Shown here: piece after piece, positions 32,526 to 43,659 of the stretch
Layout: each line of letters opens with the position of its first letter
How positions within the stretch are numbered: position 1 is the stretch's first letter
Origin: Cyclospora cayetanensis
Taxonomy: Eukaryota; Apicomplexa; Conoidasida; Eucoccidiorida; Eimeriidae
Assembly (NCBI RefSeq): GCF_002999335.1
Contig: NW_020312768.1
Coordinates: forward strand, 62,001 to 126,000
Length of the DNA: 64,000 bases
Direction: 5' to 3'
Notes under the pieces: model-generated
The model's input: only the letters and a program-made list of their open reading frames with translations
Told to the model about the DNA's origin: nothing
The model's database searches: none
Made by a program: the position numbers and the translations under genes

Positions 32526-34325
32526 TCTCCTTCTCGTCGCCTTTGAAAATCCTACGATGCAAAGCTGCACACCGCTGCGCAGTGCGCTCGTCGAGTCACA
32601 GCCGAAGCGGGCAGCATGCAGCAGCTAAACGGCCCTCCGCTGGTTAGGCGCTCATTGCTTGCGTGCTTTCACCAAAAAGAAACTCGCAAAAACACACGCA
32701 AAGTCGAGAGGTAAGGCTTCCGCGGTCGAGTGCCAAGTGATGAGCCCCCCAAGAAATCCAGTCCTTTCCGCAGAGGCGCGTACGAATATATATGTATATA
32801 CGTAAGCAGGGGGGCACTTCGGCACAAAAGGGACAGATCCGCCCCTTTTTGGAATTAAAAACACTTAAAGGTTTTTTCTAGGAAAATGGAATATATTTTC
32901 AGCGCATGCACTGCAGAAAAAGTCCCTTGCGGTGCACGCAGGAAGGGGGGCCCCCTGCCTTCCTGCCCGGTGTGCCTGTACACTGTGGGGCGACACGACG
33001 TCTGCCATGAACCAGCGGACTGCGTAGAAGGCCCCCTCCAGCGTAAATCGACGCTGATTCGATTGTAATTTCTTCTATTACAGCGCCTTCTGGTGTAGAA
33101 TATCCAGGTGTTCGGTCGTGCCTTTATACAGCGGCGAACGAAGGGGTGTGCGTTGCGAGCGGCAACTGTTGCGGATGTCGTCTTTTGTCGCAGCTCACTT
33201 AGCATAGGGGCAGCAAAGCAGCAGTCGACCCTAACCCGAGGAAAGCTAAGGCCTTAGAGACTTTCCCTGAAGATCCGTGTAAGCCTCTCATAGCAATTGC
33301 TAGAAAGGGGGCCCTTAGCAGCCTTGGGATACCAGGGAGCTGGGCACAGGAGTTTGCCCCTCGAAGAAAACCCCTCCCCGTGAGCTGTCTCTAGGGCGGC
33401 GCTTCTTACGGCTTTAAAAAAATGCGCAAAGAAGGGGCCTAGAGGCAGAAAAAATGCATGCATGCGTTACTGACAGCTCGGAGGATTCATTGCGGGGGGC
33501 AACAAAAACCTCGAAAGGAGGTGCCCACTACGCTTTGCCAGAAACTGCGGGGGGCCCTTCTCCAGACTCCGCAAGACTGAGGAACTGTGCACCTAGTTGC
33601 AAAATCAAGATACCTCACACGACTATTTGCAAAGTGAAGGAACTCCATAGCCAATTGCATGACTAAACAGCCACACAACTAACTCGAACCTGTCAGACAA
33701 CACCGCTCCCTCACCCCCCACAGCACAGCCGAGCAAGGCGAGAGGGTGTCAGCACAGCAGAGCAAGGCGAGACAGTGTCAGCACAGCAGAGCAAGGCGAG
33801 ACAGTGTCAGCACAGCCGAGCAAGGCGAGACAGTGTCAGCACAGCCGAGCAAGGCGAGACAGTGTCAGCATAGCAGAGCCAGTGAGTGTCGGGGAAGGCC
33901 CCTGCTTAGCCTATTCCCACTGCAGGCGCTCAAGACTGCCTCTCTACTCGCCATCGCAGAGCAACACGCCGTGGAGCATGTACAGCCTCATACACCCTAG
34001 AAGCCTCACGCAGGCGAGACTTCGGAACGTGCCTAGACGTTTCTCTCAGACCAAGTGAACAAGTTACGACGCAAGCAGACGACCACTTGGTGCCTGCTTC
34101 GCTGTATCCGCGGCTGCCGCTCACAAACCGCGGCAGCTCCTCACACACTCTTCGCCGTGGCTATCTGGGGGCCAGACTGTAGCTAGCCAGTGAGTTTGAT
34201 CCCTGAGCTCGCGTTTGCGAGCGAAAACGACTGCTGGGGAGACGAGAAAGAAGCGCGCTACCTCGCTAGAGGCTAGCGAAGCACGACCAGCCCTCTAAAG
34301 GGTGGCTGGCTCGTTGATCGACGTG
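32526..34325. other. Intergenic between NOP53 and the coilin-La gene
   Basis: Contains the NOP53 promoter region and the 3' flank of the next minus-strand gene. A 29-bp minisatellite lies at 33722-33893, and a TGCATGCATGCG tract near 33456. No coding region is supported. Confidence 0.5.
33722..33893. repeat. 29-bp minisatellite, about six copies
   Basis: Unit CAGCACAGCAGAGCAAGGCG plus AGACAGTGT, with copies alternating AGCAGAG and AGCCGAG. Copies abut without spacers. Confidence 0.95.
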
Positions 34326-35567
34326 TCACGCTCCCCTCTCTCCCTCCTTCCGCAAGAGAAGGTCGTTTGAGGGACCACTGACCTCCACGTGTTTCAGCCC
34401 CCCCCCGCCCCCTTGCAAACACGCGACCACAAATGCAGCATCTCGAGTGAGCCGCTGCAGTCTAGGAAATCCTAGCACTAGCTGCAGAGGAACTGCCAAT
34501 TTTTTCTCGCCGAGAGGCTGCGAGCCCTCTCGCCCTCTTCCGCCTCCTTCTCTGCCTTCCGTGGAGGGGGGATACACCACAGCCTGATCTCGCAAGTAGT
34601 GATCTTGCTTCCAGTTGCTAGGAGAGAAATACCAATCTACCTGACGTCGCACTGCCGCGCGCAGCTGAGACAGCCGCTGCTGAAGCAGCTTCTCGGCAGC
34701 TGTCACAAGCTCCGGGGGGAGCACGTCACTGCATGCAGACAAAGGGAGGGCATCCTGTGCTGCATCCCCAGCAGCAGCCGCTGCAGCGGCTGCTGCTGCA
34801 GCTTCCACCGACCCCGGCTGCTGCTGTACGTCCACCTGATCAACGCCCCCCTTCTGCCGCTTCTTCTGCTGCTGCTCTTGCTGCACTGCCTCTCGCCAAC
34901 GTGCGACATGCTGTGGCTTTTCTTGCAGCCACAGATCGCTGCCAGGGAGCTGCAGCGTTCCTAAAGGACCTGTTGTCACTAATAGCTGCCGCTGAAGCCT
35001 CTCCCCCCCCTCCATATGCAGCAAGGCTGTAGACACCCACGCGCGAATTTCCGCCTTACATGCTGTTGCGCCTCCCGACTTAGCGTCGATGCTAGTAATG
35101 GGAGTTGCAGGGGTCCCCTCCTTTGGAGCTGTTTGTGCTGCTGTCTGTGTTGCTGTTTGTGTTGCTGTTTGTGCTGCTGTTTGTGTTGCTGTCTGTGCTG
35201 CTGTTTCTGCTGCTGTTTGTGCTGCTGTCTGTGCTGCTGCTGCTGCTCCTCCTCCCCCCAAAGACACCCCCCCTTCCGATACTGTACCTCCAGCGACGGT
35301 GCTGCCGTCCTTCACCCCGTTTCTCGACGGTTCTTTGATGCCTCGGGAAGATTTCTCTGTTGCAGAACCAGTTGCTGCAGCAGCTGCCGCAGCACGCAGC
35401 TCCCGTAGAGGCCTATACTGGGCAGCACTTGTGCCGCCGTTTTTCCCATTTGTCGTAGGAGTAGCCTTACCCTTGTTGCTGCTGCTCTCTCCACTGCTGC
35501 TGTTGCTGCTGCTCTCTCCACTGGGTGGTGTGGGGTCCAGTGGCGGCCTCTGATCGAGCTGCCTGCT

Positions 35568-35612
<45 letters not shown>

Positions 35613-36989
35613 GAGGTCTTCTGCGTCATGAGGCAGGAGGTGGGTGGCAGTGAGTTCAGTCCAGTCTCTCCAGCGGCGCTGCTGCTGCTGCTGCCTGCCG
35701 TGTCTGCCCTTTCCGCCCTGAGAAAAATCTCCCGATGCAGCTGGCTGCAGGAGCACTCGGCTGCGCTGTACGTCCACCTGCAGCACGCGGAAGATCTGCT
35801 GCGGTGAGAGCTGTGGCACTCCCTGCTGCAGCAGGAGCAGCTGCGCCTTGAGCCACTTCCCCTCTAAAGAAGCACAGAGGGGCCCCTGCCACGCACGAAA
35901 AGCTTCTGCGACAGTCGTAGCGCCTTGCGCAGCCGCTGTGGCAACTCCAGTGGTGTCTGCTGCTGCTCCAGTGGTGTCTGCTGCTGCTCCAGTGGTGTCT
36001 GCTGCAGCGTCTGCTGCAGAAGCCGCTACGACTTGCTTTTGTTGCTGCTGGCGCTGTAGACGCTGCAGCGGCAACGGGAGAGGTCCAGCACATAGGCGGT
36101 GCTGCTGCTGCTGCTGCTGCTTTGAGGAGAGTGGCGGCTGTTTCTGCTCTCGCCGCAAATTAAGTCTCCCGCATCCTTCAATTCCTTCACTCTCCGTCTC
36201 ACTGCTGCTGCTGCTGCTGCTGCTGCTGCCGAGGATAATATGCCCAGGACGCAAATACTGCACATGCTTGCCTGTTGATGCCGCTGCTGCTTCCTTGCGG
36301 ACAGGCTTCGAAGGAGAGACAAAAAAAGTATTTCTGCCTTCATCATCGCTGCTGCTACTGCTGCTGCTACTGCTGCTGCTTCTTCTGCTGGTAGCGGCTG
36401 TCGCGTTCGCAGCAGTTCTAGAGCCTTCTCCAGAAGGCACAGCCGGTGATTTTTCTGCAGCAGCAGATCTCTGCCTCTTGCGCTGTACATCAGACGCCCT
36501 CCCGACGAGCTTGTGTTTGGAAGGAGTCAGCTCTTCTTGCTGGAGGAGGTCAGCCTGCCGTGGAGTGCCGTGAGTGGTGACGTTGAGGTTGTGCAGACAG
36601 GCAGTCACAACGTCTCCGTCACGAATGACTGCGAGAGGCTGCTCATCGGGGAGCATGAATCCTTGCAGACGTAGCTGCAGCAGGCTGCATCTCTTCGCGC
36701 TTCCATCTTCTCCCTCAACCGGCTCGCGGGGGGGGCAGTTGCTGGCGATGGCAGGCGCATTACCGCTGAAGACTCCTCTATGCAGCAAGCGCAGCAGATG
36801 CTGTTTCAAGTGGCCTACCGTCTGCTGCCGCTGCTCGTCAACGTGCAAGCAGCTGTTTTGAGCCGCAGCCGCTGCCGCTGTGAAGGGACGGCATCCAGAG
36901 CTGCTGTGGCAACAGCCGCTTGCTCCCCCTTCGTCCGGTGCGGCTAGCGGGGGACCACTGCAGCAGCAGAATCGCACGAAAATCCGCAT
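34326..36989 (-). CDS. Coilin-like protein with C-terminal La motif
   Basis: A single ORF of 887 residues; 36989 is the first in-frame ATG and begins directly with the domain. Residues 1 to about 125 match the coilin N-terminal self-association fold: MRIFVRF, then CLHVDEQRQQTVGHLKQHLL, then LRLQGFMLPDEQPLAVIRDG and DVV (family VRLRLxF, LVDLNRCxxVxDL, LxGxLLPxxExxxLVRDxD). The middle has poly-Ser with acidic residues, poly-Gln and Ala/Thr repeats. About 366-450 resembles coilin's Tudor-like domain (IFRVLQVDVQRSRVLLQP, WRDWTELTATHLLPH). About 775-875 is a La-type winged helix: LRAAVRRQVDWYFSPSNWKQ, DHYLRDQAV, a 25-residue low-complexity insert, then VPLQLVLGFPRLQRLTRD. No RRM follows. Coilin organises Cajal bodies and snRNP maturation; La motifs bind RNA 3' ends. 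The combination is seen in one frame without a stop; that no intron hides in the repeats is inference. Confidence 0.8.
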
Positions 36990-37609
36990 TGAAGCGTTAT
37001 TTTTGCTGCTGTGCGCGTTGCCGGTGCGGCCTCTTGGCACGGAGGGAGTGCTGATGGTTGTCACTCGCGCTGTACAGACACCCGCGCTTGACAGCGCCTC
37101 CCTCCTCTCCCGCGCGGTGTTGTTGCTGCTGCGAGGCACGAAGCCGATAAAACTTGCAGGAAACGCTGTTATCTTCGCAGGAGAAGGCGTTTCAAGCCAA
37201 AAAGTGCCGTAATAACATTACCCCCATGTGGCTTCCAGCCCTTGCTGGATGGAACCTCCGCCTCCTCCTCTCAAGAGAATGGCGTCATCCTCCGTCCTTC
37301 GAGACAGCGTGCCAGTCCTCGCGTCTGCAGCAAGACATGCGCAATTTTTCGCGTATGTGTGCATGCAAATGTGTGTGTGTAGGTGCGCATGCAACTGTGT
37401 ATGTGTAGGTGTGCACGTGAATGCATGCTTCTTTGAGAGCGCTCCCCGAATCTTGAACGGTATTCAGCCGAAGGAGGAGGTCCTTTGTTCGCGTGGAAAG
37501 CCTGTTATCTTCCCCTCCTGATCTAGGGCACTTGTAGGGCCGCATAAAGAGAGAGAGAGCGCGAATTCCTCCCTACAGCAGCAGCAGCAGCAACAGCAGC
37601 AACAGCAAC
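36990..37609. promoter_or_regulatory. Bidirectional promoter region (coilin-La / UCHL3)
   Basis: About 620 bases separate the two divergent ATGs. It contains a GT-rich tract (about 37355-37425) and a CAG/CAA run just before the UCHL3 ATG. A 5' UTR intron with acceptor CCTCCCTACAG near 37578 is possible. No specific factor site is identified. Confidence 0.45.
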
Positions 37610-38841
37610 ATGACGCAGTCTGACAAGCCAAGGAGGTGGCTGCCCCTTGAAGGCACTCCGGAGGTGTTGGGACCGTACCTGACGGATTTGGGGGGCCCTT
37701 TTCAGGGAGCTTCTCTCCTGCAGTTTGAGTACGTTGTTGCGCTCGAGCCTTGGGCATTCGACATGCTGCAGTGTACAGACACCGTAGCGCTTCTCTTCCT
37801 TTTCTCCGTGAGCGAGACAGACACCGAGGAGCGATCCCTGGAGCCCTTGCCTGAGGAGCAGCTACGGCACGCCGAAGCCATCCGTCAGGAAGTCTGGTTC
37901 ATGAAACAGGCAAGACGAAAATCGCCGTTTCAGCTTACCCGCAAGCCACGCGCTTCCCTTCACTTGCCTCACAAGGACCAGCAGCAAGCTGCAGCAGGCA
38001 ACCCCGGAGCCTGCAATTGCTCTCTTTATTTTCAAAACTGCAAAGCCTCTCTGACGCGTTGTGCTCTCTCTCCTGCTATGCGATCTTCTGGTCCCCTCGT
38101 TCTCTGTGCCTAGAGCCGATTCTTGTCGCTGCCGCGAGTTATCCGTCCTCCGACGTATGCAGCTTTGCCTCCTCAAGTTCGCTGTGATCCTCCTCGAAAG
38201 GCAGGAGGTCACTGCTGCTTTCTGATATTCTGCTATGCGCGCCTTCTTCCGCAGACGATCGCCAACGCTTGCGGCACTGTGGCACTCCTGCATTGCACTG
38301 CCAACCTCCCCAGGGACCGTTTTCCCCTCCCTCCAGAAGGCGTTCTCGACAGCTTCTTCAGTAGGTGAAGACTGCCTGACTTAGTTCATGATAGAGGGCA
38401 CAGCATGCGGAACGCCACGCAAAATTGCGGCTATGCTGCAGGCTGCCTGAGGGGAGAAGGTAAAAAGCGACCTCGAAGTCAGGAGTTGTAGCGAGAGCTC
38501 AAGGCAGCATTCTGCTTCCCCGTTGAGACAGACATCGGCGCCACAAAATATCTATAGCTCTAGGATTTATTCAGAGAACCTTGATGTGCTTCGGTACAGA
38601 CAAGGCCTTTTTTTTCAGGCTGAGAGGACTCATGTATATGCATGGGTATGGGTACGTATGTACGCATGTGCATGTACATGTGTGTGTATATGTATATGGA
38701 TGTATGGGTATGCAAGGGAATGTATGTGGGTATAAATATACATGTGTATATGTATGTATATGTATGTGCATGCAGGTGTATATATATATGTGTATATATA
38801 TATGTATATATATATGTGTATGTGTATGTAGGGGCATGCAA

Positions 38842-38899
<58 letters not shown>

Positions 38900-39447
38900 A
38901 TGTGTATGTAGGGGCATGCAAGTGTACATATATATGTGTATATATATATGTGTATGTGTATGTAGGGGCATGCAAGTGTATATATATATATGTATGTGTG
39001 TGTATATGTATGTGTATCTTTGCACGTTTAGGGGAGACTCGCATGATGGATCCAGACAGTCGAGGTGCTGCGCTTGAAGCTTCAGAGAAGCTGACATCCT
39101 TGCACTTGCGGCAGCAGGAGGCAGGAGAAACAGATGCCACAGCTGCAGAACATACCGATACGCATTTTACATGCCTTCTCCCATGGAGAGGCTTCGTCTT
39201 AGAGCTCGATGGAAGGAAAGACAAGCCCATCCTGAGATCCAGAATTCAGCCTGGGCAGTCTTTCACGGAAGTGAGTTGGAAAAAACTTCCTACATTCCCT
39301 AACTCCTCAACGTTTCTGTGCTCGCTATTACAGGATACGGATGTAACTAATTACAGCCACTGCACCATCCGCTTCAACAACTACCCCGTGCTTTTGCTTT
39401 CTCTCGCTCACAGCGCACCAAAACACTCCCTTCCCATTTCCACGTGA
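37610..39447 (+). CDS. UCHL3: Ubiquitin carboxyl-terminal hydrolase, UCH-L3 type
   Basis: A cysteine protease that removes small adducts from the ubiquitin C-terminus; the Plasmodium orthologue also removes NEDD8. Exons 37610-37909, 38255-38360, 39032-39270 and 39334-39447 give 252 residues (family about 230). The N-terminus [20 protein letters not shown] matches RWLPLEANPEVxNxFLxxL. Junction 1 restores [18 protein letters not shown], with the oxyanion Gln and catalytic Cys. Junction 2 restores [18 protein letters not shown]. Exon 3 has the catalytic His and Asp ([20 protein letters not shown], then GRK). Exon 4 ends [20 protein letters not shown], like the family's last strand. Intron 1 starts with GC (CAG|GCAAGA) and ends with CGCAG; no GT donor nearby gives the conserved join. 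Intron 2 is a TATG/TA microsatellite. All catalytic residues are present, so the enzyme is probably active. Confidence 0.95.
38630..39020. repeat. TATG/(TA)n microsatellite in UCHL3 intron 2
   Basis: Dense TATG, GTGTATG and TA repeats, including an uninterrupted TA tract near 38846-38896, and three copies of a longer unit containing TGTAGGGGCATGCAAGTGTA. It fills most of the intron 38361-39031. Confidence 0.95.
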
Positions 39448-42400
39448 CTGGGCGGGAAGGTGTGCATCTGTCTTTGGGTATGTTTTTGTGTTAGAGTGTA
39501 TGTGTGTACTTGTGTGTGCGTAGGTGTGTTTCGGAGAGTGTGTGATTGTTAAAGTGAATGTGTGCATATGTGTGATTGTGTGTGATTGTGATTGTGTGTG
39601 TGTGATTGTGATTGTGTGTGATTGTGTGCATATGTGTGATTGTGTGCATATGTGTGATTGTGTGCATGTGTGATTGTGTGTGATTGTGTGCATATGTGTG
39701 CATATGTGTGATTGTGTGTGATTGTGTGTGATTGTGTGTGATTGTGTGTGTGTCTATATGTAGTTGTGTGTGTATGCATGTAATTGTGCGTCTGTATGTT
39801 TGATTATCTGTGATTGTGCGATGATGTGTTTGTGTGTGTTTGCGAGTGTGTTGGTTTGTGTATGAATGTGGGTGTGCTGCAGGCGGCCACGAAAGTTATT
39901 TGGGAGCAGTTTATAGGAAAAAAAGCTCAGAGTATGGGAATTTCGCTTCTGGCAGTAGGGGACGTTCGTTCGGCCCGCTCTGAATAGAGTGGCGTCGCAT
40001 ATATGAGGCTGCTACTTGGAAGGCTGCAGCGAGACAGCTGTTTTTCTGTGCAGCTGCAGCCTTCATGTAGCATCGGCTCGCCTCATCGAGTGCCTTTTAA
40101 ATGGGCTGCAGAGTATCTGGTCGTGGCTGCCCTTGCATGCATGCAGAGCTGCTGCGTTTTCCTTTGCAGAGGCGTCAGTCTGCGCGCATACCTACCCTGT
40201 CAGCAGCTGCCTCCTATCAATCATGTGCCTATGTGCCGTGTTGACGCTGTGAACATCATGGATGCAAGTATACACAATCAGGTGCTCAAATGTCTGTATC
40301 GATTCCTGGCGCATAACCTTTGTTACCCTAGGGCGCTGCGCAAGGAAAGAAGGATTGCGAAAAGCGTCTCTCTGGGTACATAGTGGCTCCTGCCAAAGGT
40401 TCCTCTGCACCTCCAGCCGGCAGCCTAAAGCCGAGATCGGCATTTGCGTCGAGCTATTCAAATGCTGATGACCTGGTGTGTGCTGCACACACGCAAAGAT
40501 ACACATACACACACACATGCGCGTGCGTATGTTGAGAGATATATATCTATATATAGCTATAGAGAGGATTTGCGCTCCAGCTCACTTGGAAGTCTCAATT
40601 TAGGGTCTTTATCCGGAGGGGACGACACTAAATAGAGAGTTCATTACACTAATTTAGTAGAGGAAGTGCCTGTCCCCTAGAACTCCTTTCCCTTGCTTTC
40701 GGCTGTCACCCTTGAGGGCTTCAACACGGGGGAGAGGATCGGCCGGCGTGCGCGCTGCTGCATGCTCGGTACACCTTGCGAGCTTTCGCAGCCAGCTGCA
40801 CACCATGACGGTTTATTCCATACTGGTTGGCACTTGACATTGGTGCTCACGGCGTCAAACGAGCTGTACACTGCAACCAATAGCGATTGAAACAGTCAAA
40901 CGAGGGTGCGCTTTGGTCCAACTCACGTAGGCAGGGCCTAAGGGCGTTATAAAGTTTTTCCCAGGAGCCTACCTCTCGCCGTAAGACCATGATATCCCTC
41001 TTAAAGGGTACTACGCGCCATTAGCCTCCCCACTGCTTGCAGCTGCTGCCGTCCTGTAAAGGCACACCTGATGGCCTCTGCTGTTGCTGCGTGGTGCCAT
41101 TAGCGTGGCTACGATGCAACATAGTTCCTCCAGCCCCCATGTAGTCTCGCACAAGCAAACTCTTGAGCGGCATTTTTTTCGATGTGAAGACACCGGCTGC
41201 TCGACGTCGAGGCGCGCTTTGAGTGCGGCATCACCAGCGCGATACGGTAGAGACTTCGCATAACGCGGCAAGAGGCCTCTGGAACGGCCAGGCAGCTGGT
41301 TCTCCTGCCTCGGCAAGAATTCCCAGTTCTACTTGCTAGCCTAGCTACCGAAAGCGCAAGGTTTGCCAGGGAGAAAAGCGTCCATTTAAAACTATTGCGT
41401 TCCCCCTGTGAGTGGGCTTGAAGGTGCAAAACAGCAGTAAAGCGGGTCGCATCCGCAGCAGCTCTGGAGTGTACAGACACCCAAGCTGCGCATCAGGGTG
41501 AGCCTAGGGGCCGGCGCTCTGCGGACTACATCAGTGTCTACTGCTGCCCGTTATCCCAAAAGAGATGCCTCAGAGGGACAGAAGCCAGAATTAAAGCTAG
41601 ATAATCGCACGGTGAGCGCATGCATGCATCAAGAAGCGAAGGCAAAAGGGAAGCGGCAAGCGTTGAGATCGCAAATGCAGCGTCTCGGACGGCCGCAGTG
41701 CAGCGGAGATGTCGCAAAGCGACATTACGCAAAAAAGGGCAACACATTGGCAGTGCAGTTAGTGGACGGAGGGACGGCTGCTCGTGAGGAAAGCGGGAGA
41801 AGAAGGGGGAAGAGTGAAGGGGTGTTGGTCTTATTTCCGCTTCTCGAGGAGCAGCTTGAGGGAAGACTCCGCGGCTGCAATCATCCCTGCAAATAAGCAA
41901 GCGCAGCAGCATTATCAGTACCGTTTTAGATCCCGCAGCGGCAAACGCGAAGGTGTTTTTACGAGTAGAAACAACTCCGTATTACGCTGACCCTTTCCCA
42001 AGGCGTAGTAAAACGTAAATCCCATGCCAGAAAGCTCTCTGCGGATTCTGAGAGGCTGTGTGCAGGCGTCTTAGGGGTGTGCAAAAGTCATGACATGCGT
42101 AAAGCTTGAAGACTTGGAACAAAGACGAAGCGCACCTGTTTTTTGGAGAGGATACTCGCAAGGTCGCGTGTTGAAGAGTAGCAGGAAGCGTTGCATTTCT
42201 CGGGTGTCTGTAGGCTTCAGATCGTGCTGCACAGCGACAGCAAGCAAACAAAAACAGCTGCCTTAGCGGCAGCGGCTAAGAAGCGAACCGAAGAATTCTC
42301 AGAGTCTAAGGTTGCAGATGCAGGCTTCAGGCCTACCAGAATTGACAAAAGCCGTTGCTGCAGCGCAAGTTGCCGCTTGCATGCAGTAGAAACCATCTCC

Positions 42401-42606
42401 AGGAGTCCAGCTGAAGAGACAACAACATCGGCAGAGCAGCAGCATGCAGTGTGTGAGAAGGGGGAATTGGATGATTGGGGGGAAGGGAGGGGGTCGATAC
42501 CGCTTTTTCGCTTTGTTCGCGCAAGACATCTCTGCTTTTCCAGCCACGGCGCGCGACTGCAGGTTCAGTGGAGGCTGCTTTGGAGGGGTGAGGGTAAGAA
42601 GAGGGA
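39448..42606. other. Intergenic, GT-rich then unresolved
   Basis: Begins with the GATTGTGT microsatellite (39480-39870). From 40.0 to 41.5 kb I see no gene. Plus-strand frames at 41498-41896 and 42191-42610 contain Lys/Ala/Glu-rich stretches (for example KTAALAAAAKKRTEEFSESK) that could be exons, but no splice pair links them convincingly. Confidence 0.4.
39480..39870. repeat. GT-rich microsatellite (TGTGATTG)n
   Basis: Some 390 bases of TGTGATTG, TGTGCATA and GTGT units directly downstream of the UCHL3 stop codon. Confidence 0.95.
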
Positions 42607-43659
42607 TTAAGAACCTGCGTCTGCTGCTGCCATAGCAGCCTCATAGAGATCCTGCTCCCCCCTCGATGTTGTGTTGGCAGCAACACAAGCACTTGCAGCA
42701 CTTCCCCTGCTAGAGGAAAAAGCTCTACACGTCAGGGCAGCTTCATACATCCCTGAAACAAGGCTCTCCTGAACGCAACAACGACACGAAAGCAGCGAGA
42801 AGATGCGGCTCTGAGCCTTGATGATGAAGTTTACTAGGAAAGAGAACAGTCCCCGCTGCTTTTCTTGCAGCGTCAACGCACCAGCTGCATGTGCATGCGC
42901 TCCAAAGTCGCTTGCTGCTGAAGAAGACGGCAGTTGTAGGCCGTCAGACAGCGCGTGTGCAGCTGCAGCAACACAAGCAGCCACCGGCAGAAGAAGGTAG
43001 AAGACACATGGGGAGAGTGGGCAATGCCTTCAGCAGCGGCTGCAGCTGGAGCAAGCTGCGGCAGTCGTGTTGTTAAGTGCGAGTTGTTTCTGCTGCAATG
43101 AAAACGCATTAAGGCAAGAGCTTCCGAGAGGAAGGTGTGAAGCGAAACGCTGTACACGCATGCACTGCCAACAAGAAGGGCGGGCATGCCCCCCCAGCTC
43201 CCAGTGTGCCTTGCATGCCTTCCCAGCAGCAGCAGGATCGGCAGCTGCGTCACGACGCTCCAGCGGCAATGCGATGCATACCTCTGCATCTTGCAGAAGC
43301 GTCTGTATGTACTCTCCCTCCAAGTATCTGAGGGCAGCAAGCACCGCAATCGGCTTGCTGCACACATGCATGCAGATGCTGATGCGGAGCAGACAGCAGC
43401 ACGAGTTGAGGCAGACTCCTCCGCCATCCTACGACTGCCGAGTAGTGCTTTCCCAGCACCTCCGAGATCGGATTTCCACAAGTGCGCACATGGGGAGGGG
43501 TGGGATATGACTGCTTGCAGCTCACTTGCGGTCAGCAACCTGGCTAACGAGGCTCTGCACGAATTCGTTGATTTCTTGCTGTGTCTTCTTGTAGAGATTC
43601 CAGTGTCGCAGGAACTCCCGAAGAGGCCCTTCAAGACCTCCAAGCCTTTCGTTATTCAT
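42607..43659 (-). CDS. Hypothetical multi-exon protein, partly resolved
   Basis: Exon 1 43659-43526 encodes MNNERLGGLEGPLREFLRHW and NLYKKTQQEINEFVQSLVSQ with a GTGAGC donor. Exon 2 43357-43282 joins in phase and adds KPIAVLAALRYLEGEYIQTL plus LQDAE before GTATGC. The last exon probably starts after TTGTGTTGCTGCAG (near 42968) and reads GALTLQEKQRGLFSFLVNFI, then IIKAQSRIFSLL and ESLVSGMYEAALTCRAF, ending at the stop at 42607. The exon or exons between 43281 and 42968 could not be placed in phase. The N-terminal part is helical and coiled-coil-like. No family recognised. Confidence 0.4.

Noticed and set aside
33722..33893. CRISPR array
   Set aside because: 29-bp units abut without spacers, and the genome is eukaryotic.
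41498..42610. A plus-strand gene between UCHL3 and the copper ATPase
   Set aside because: Some stretches look coding, but no start, splice pairs or motif could be assembled. Kept only as a note in the intergenic entry.
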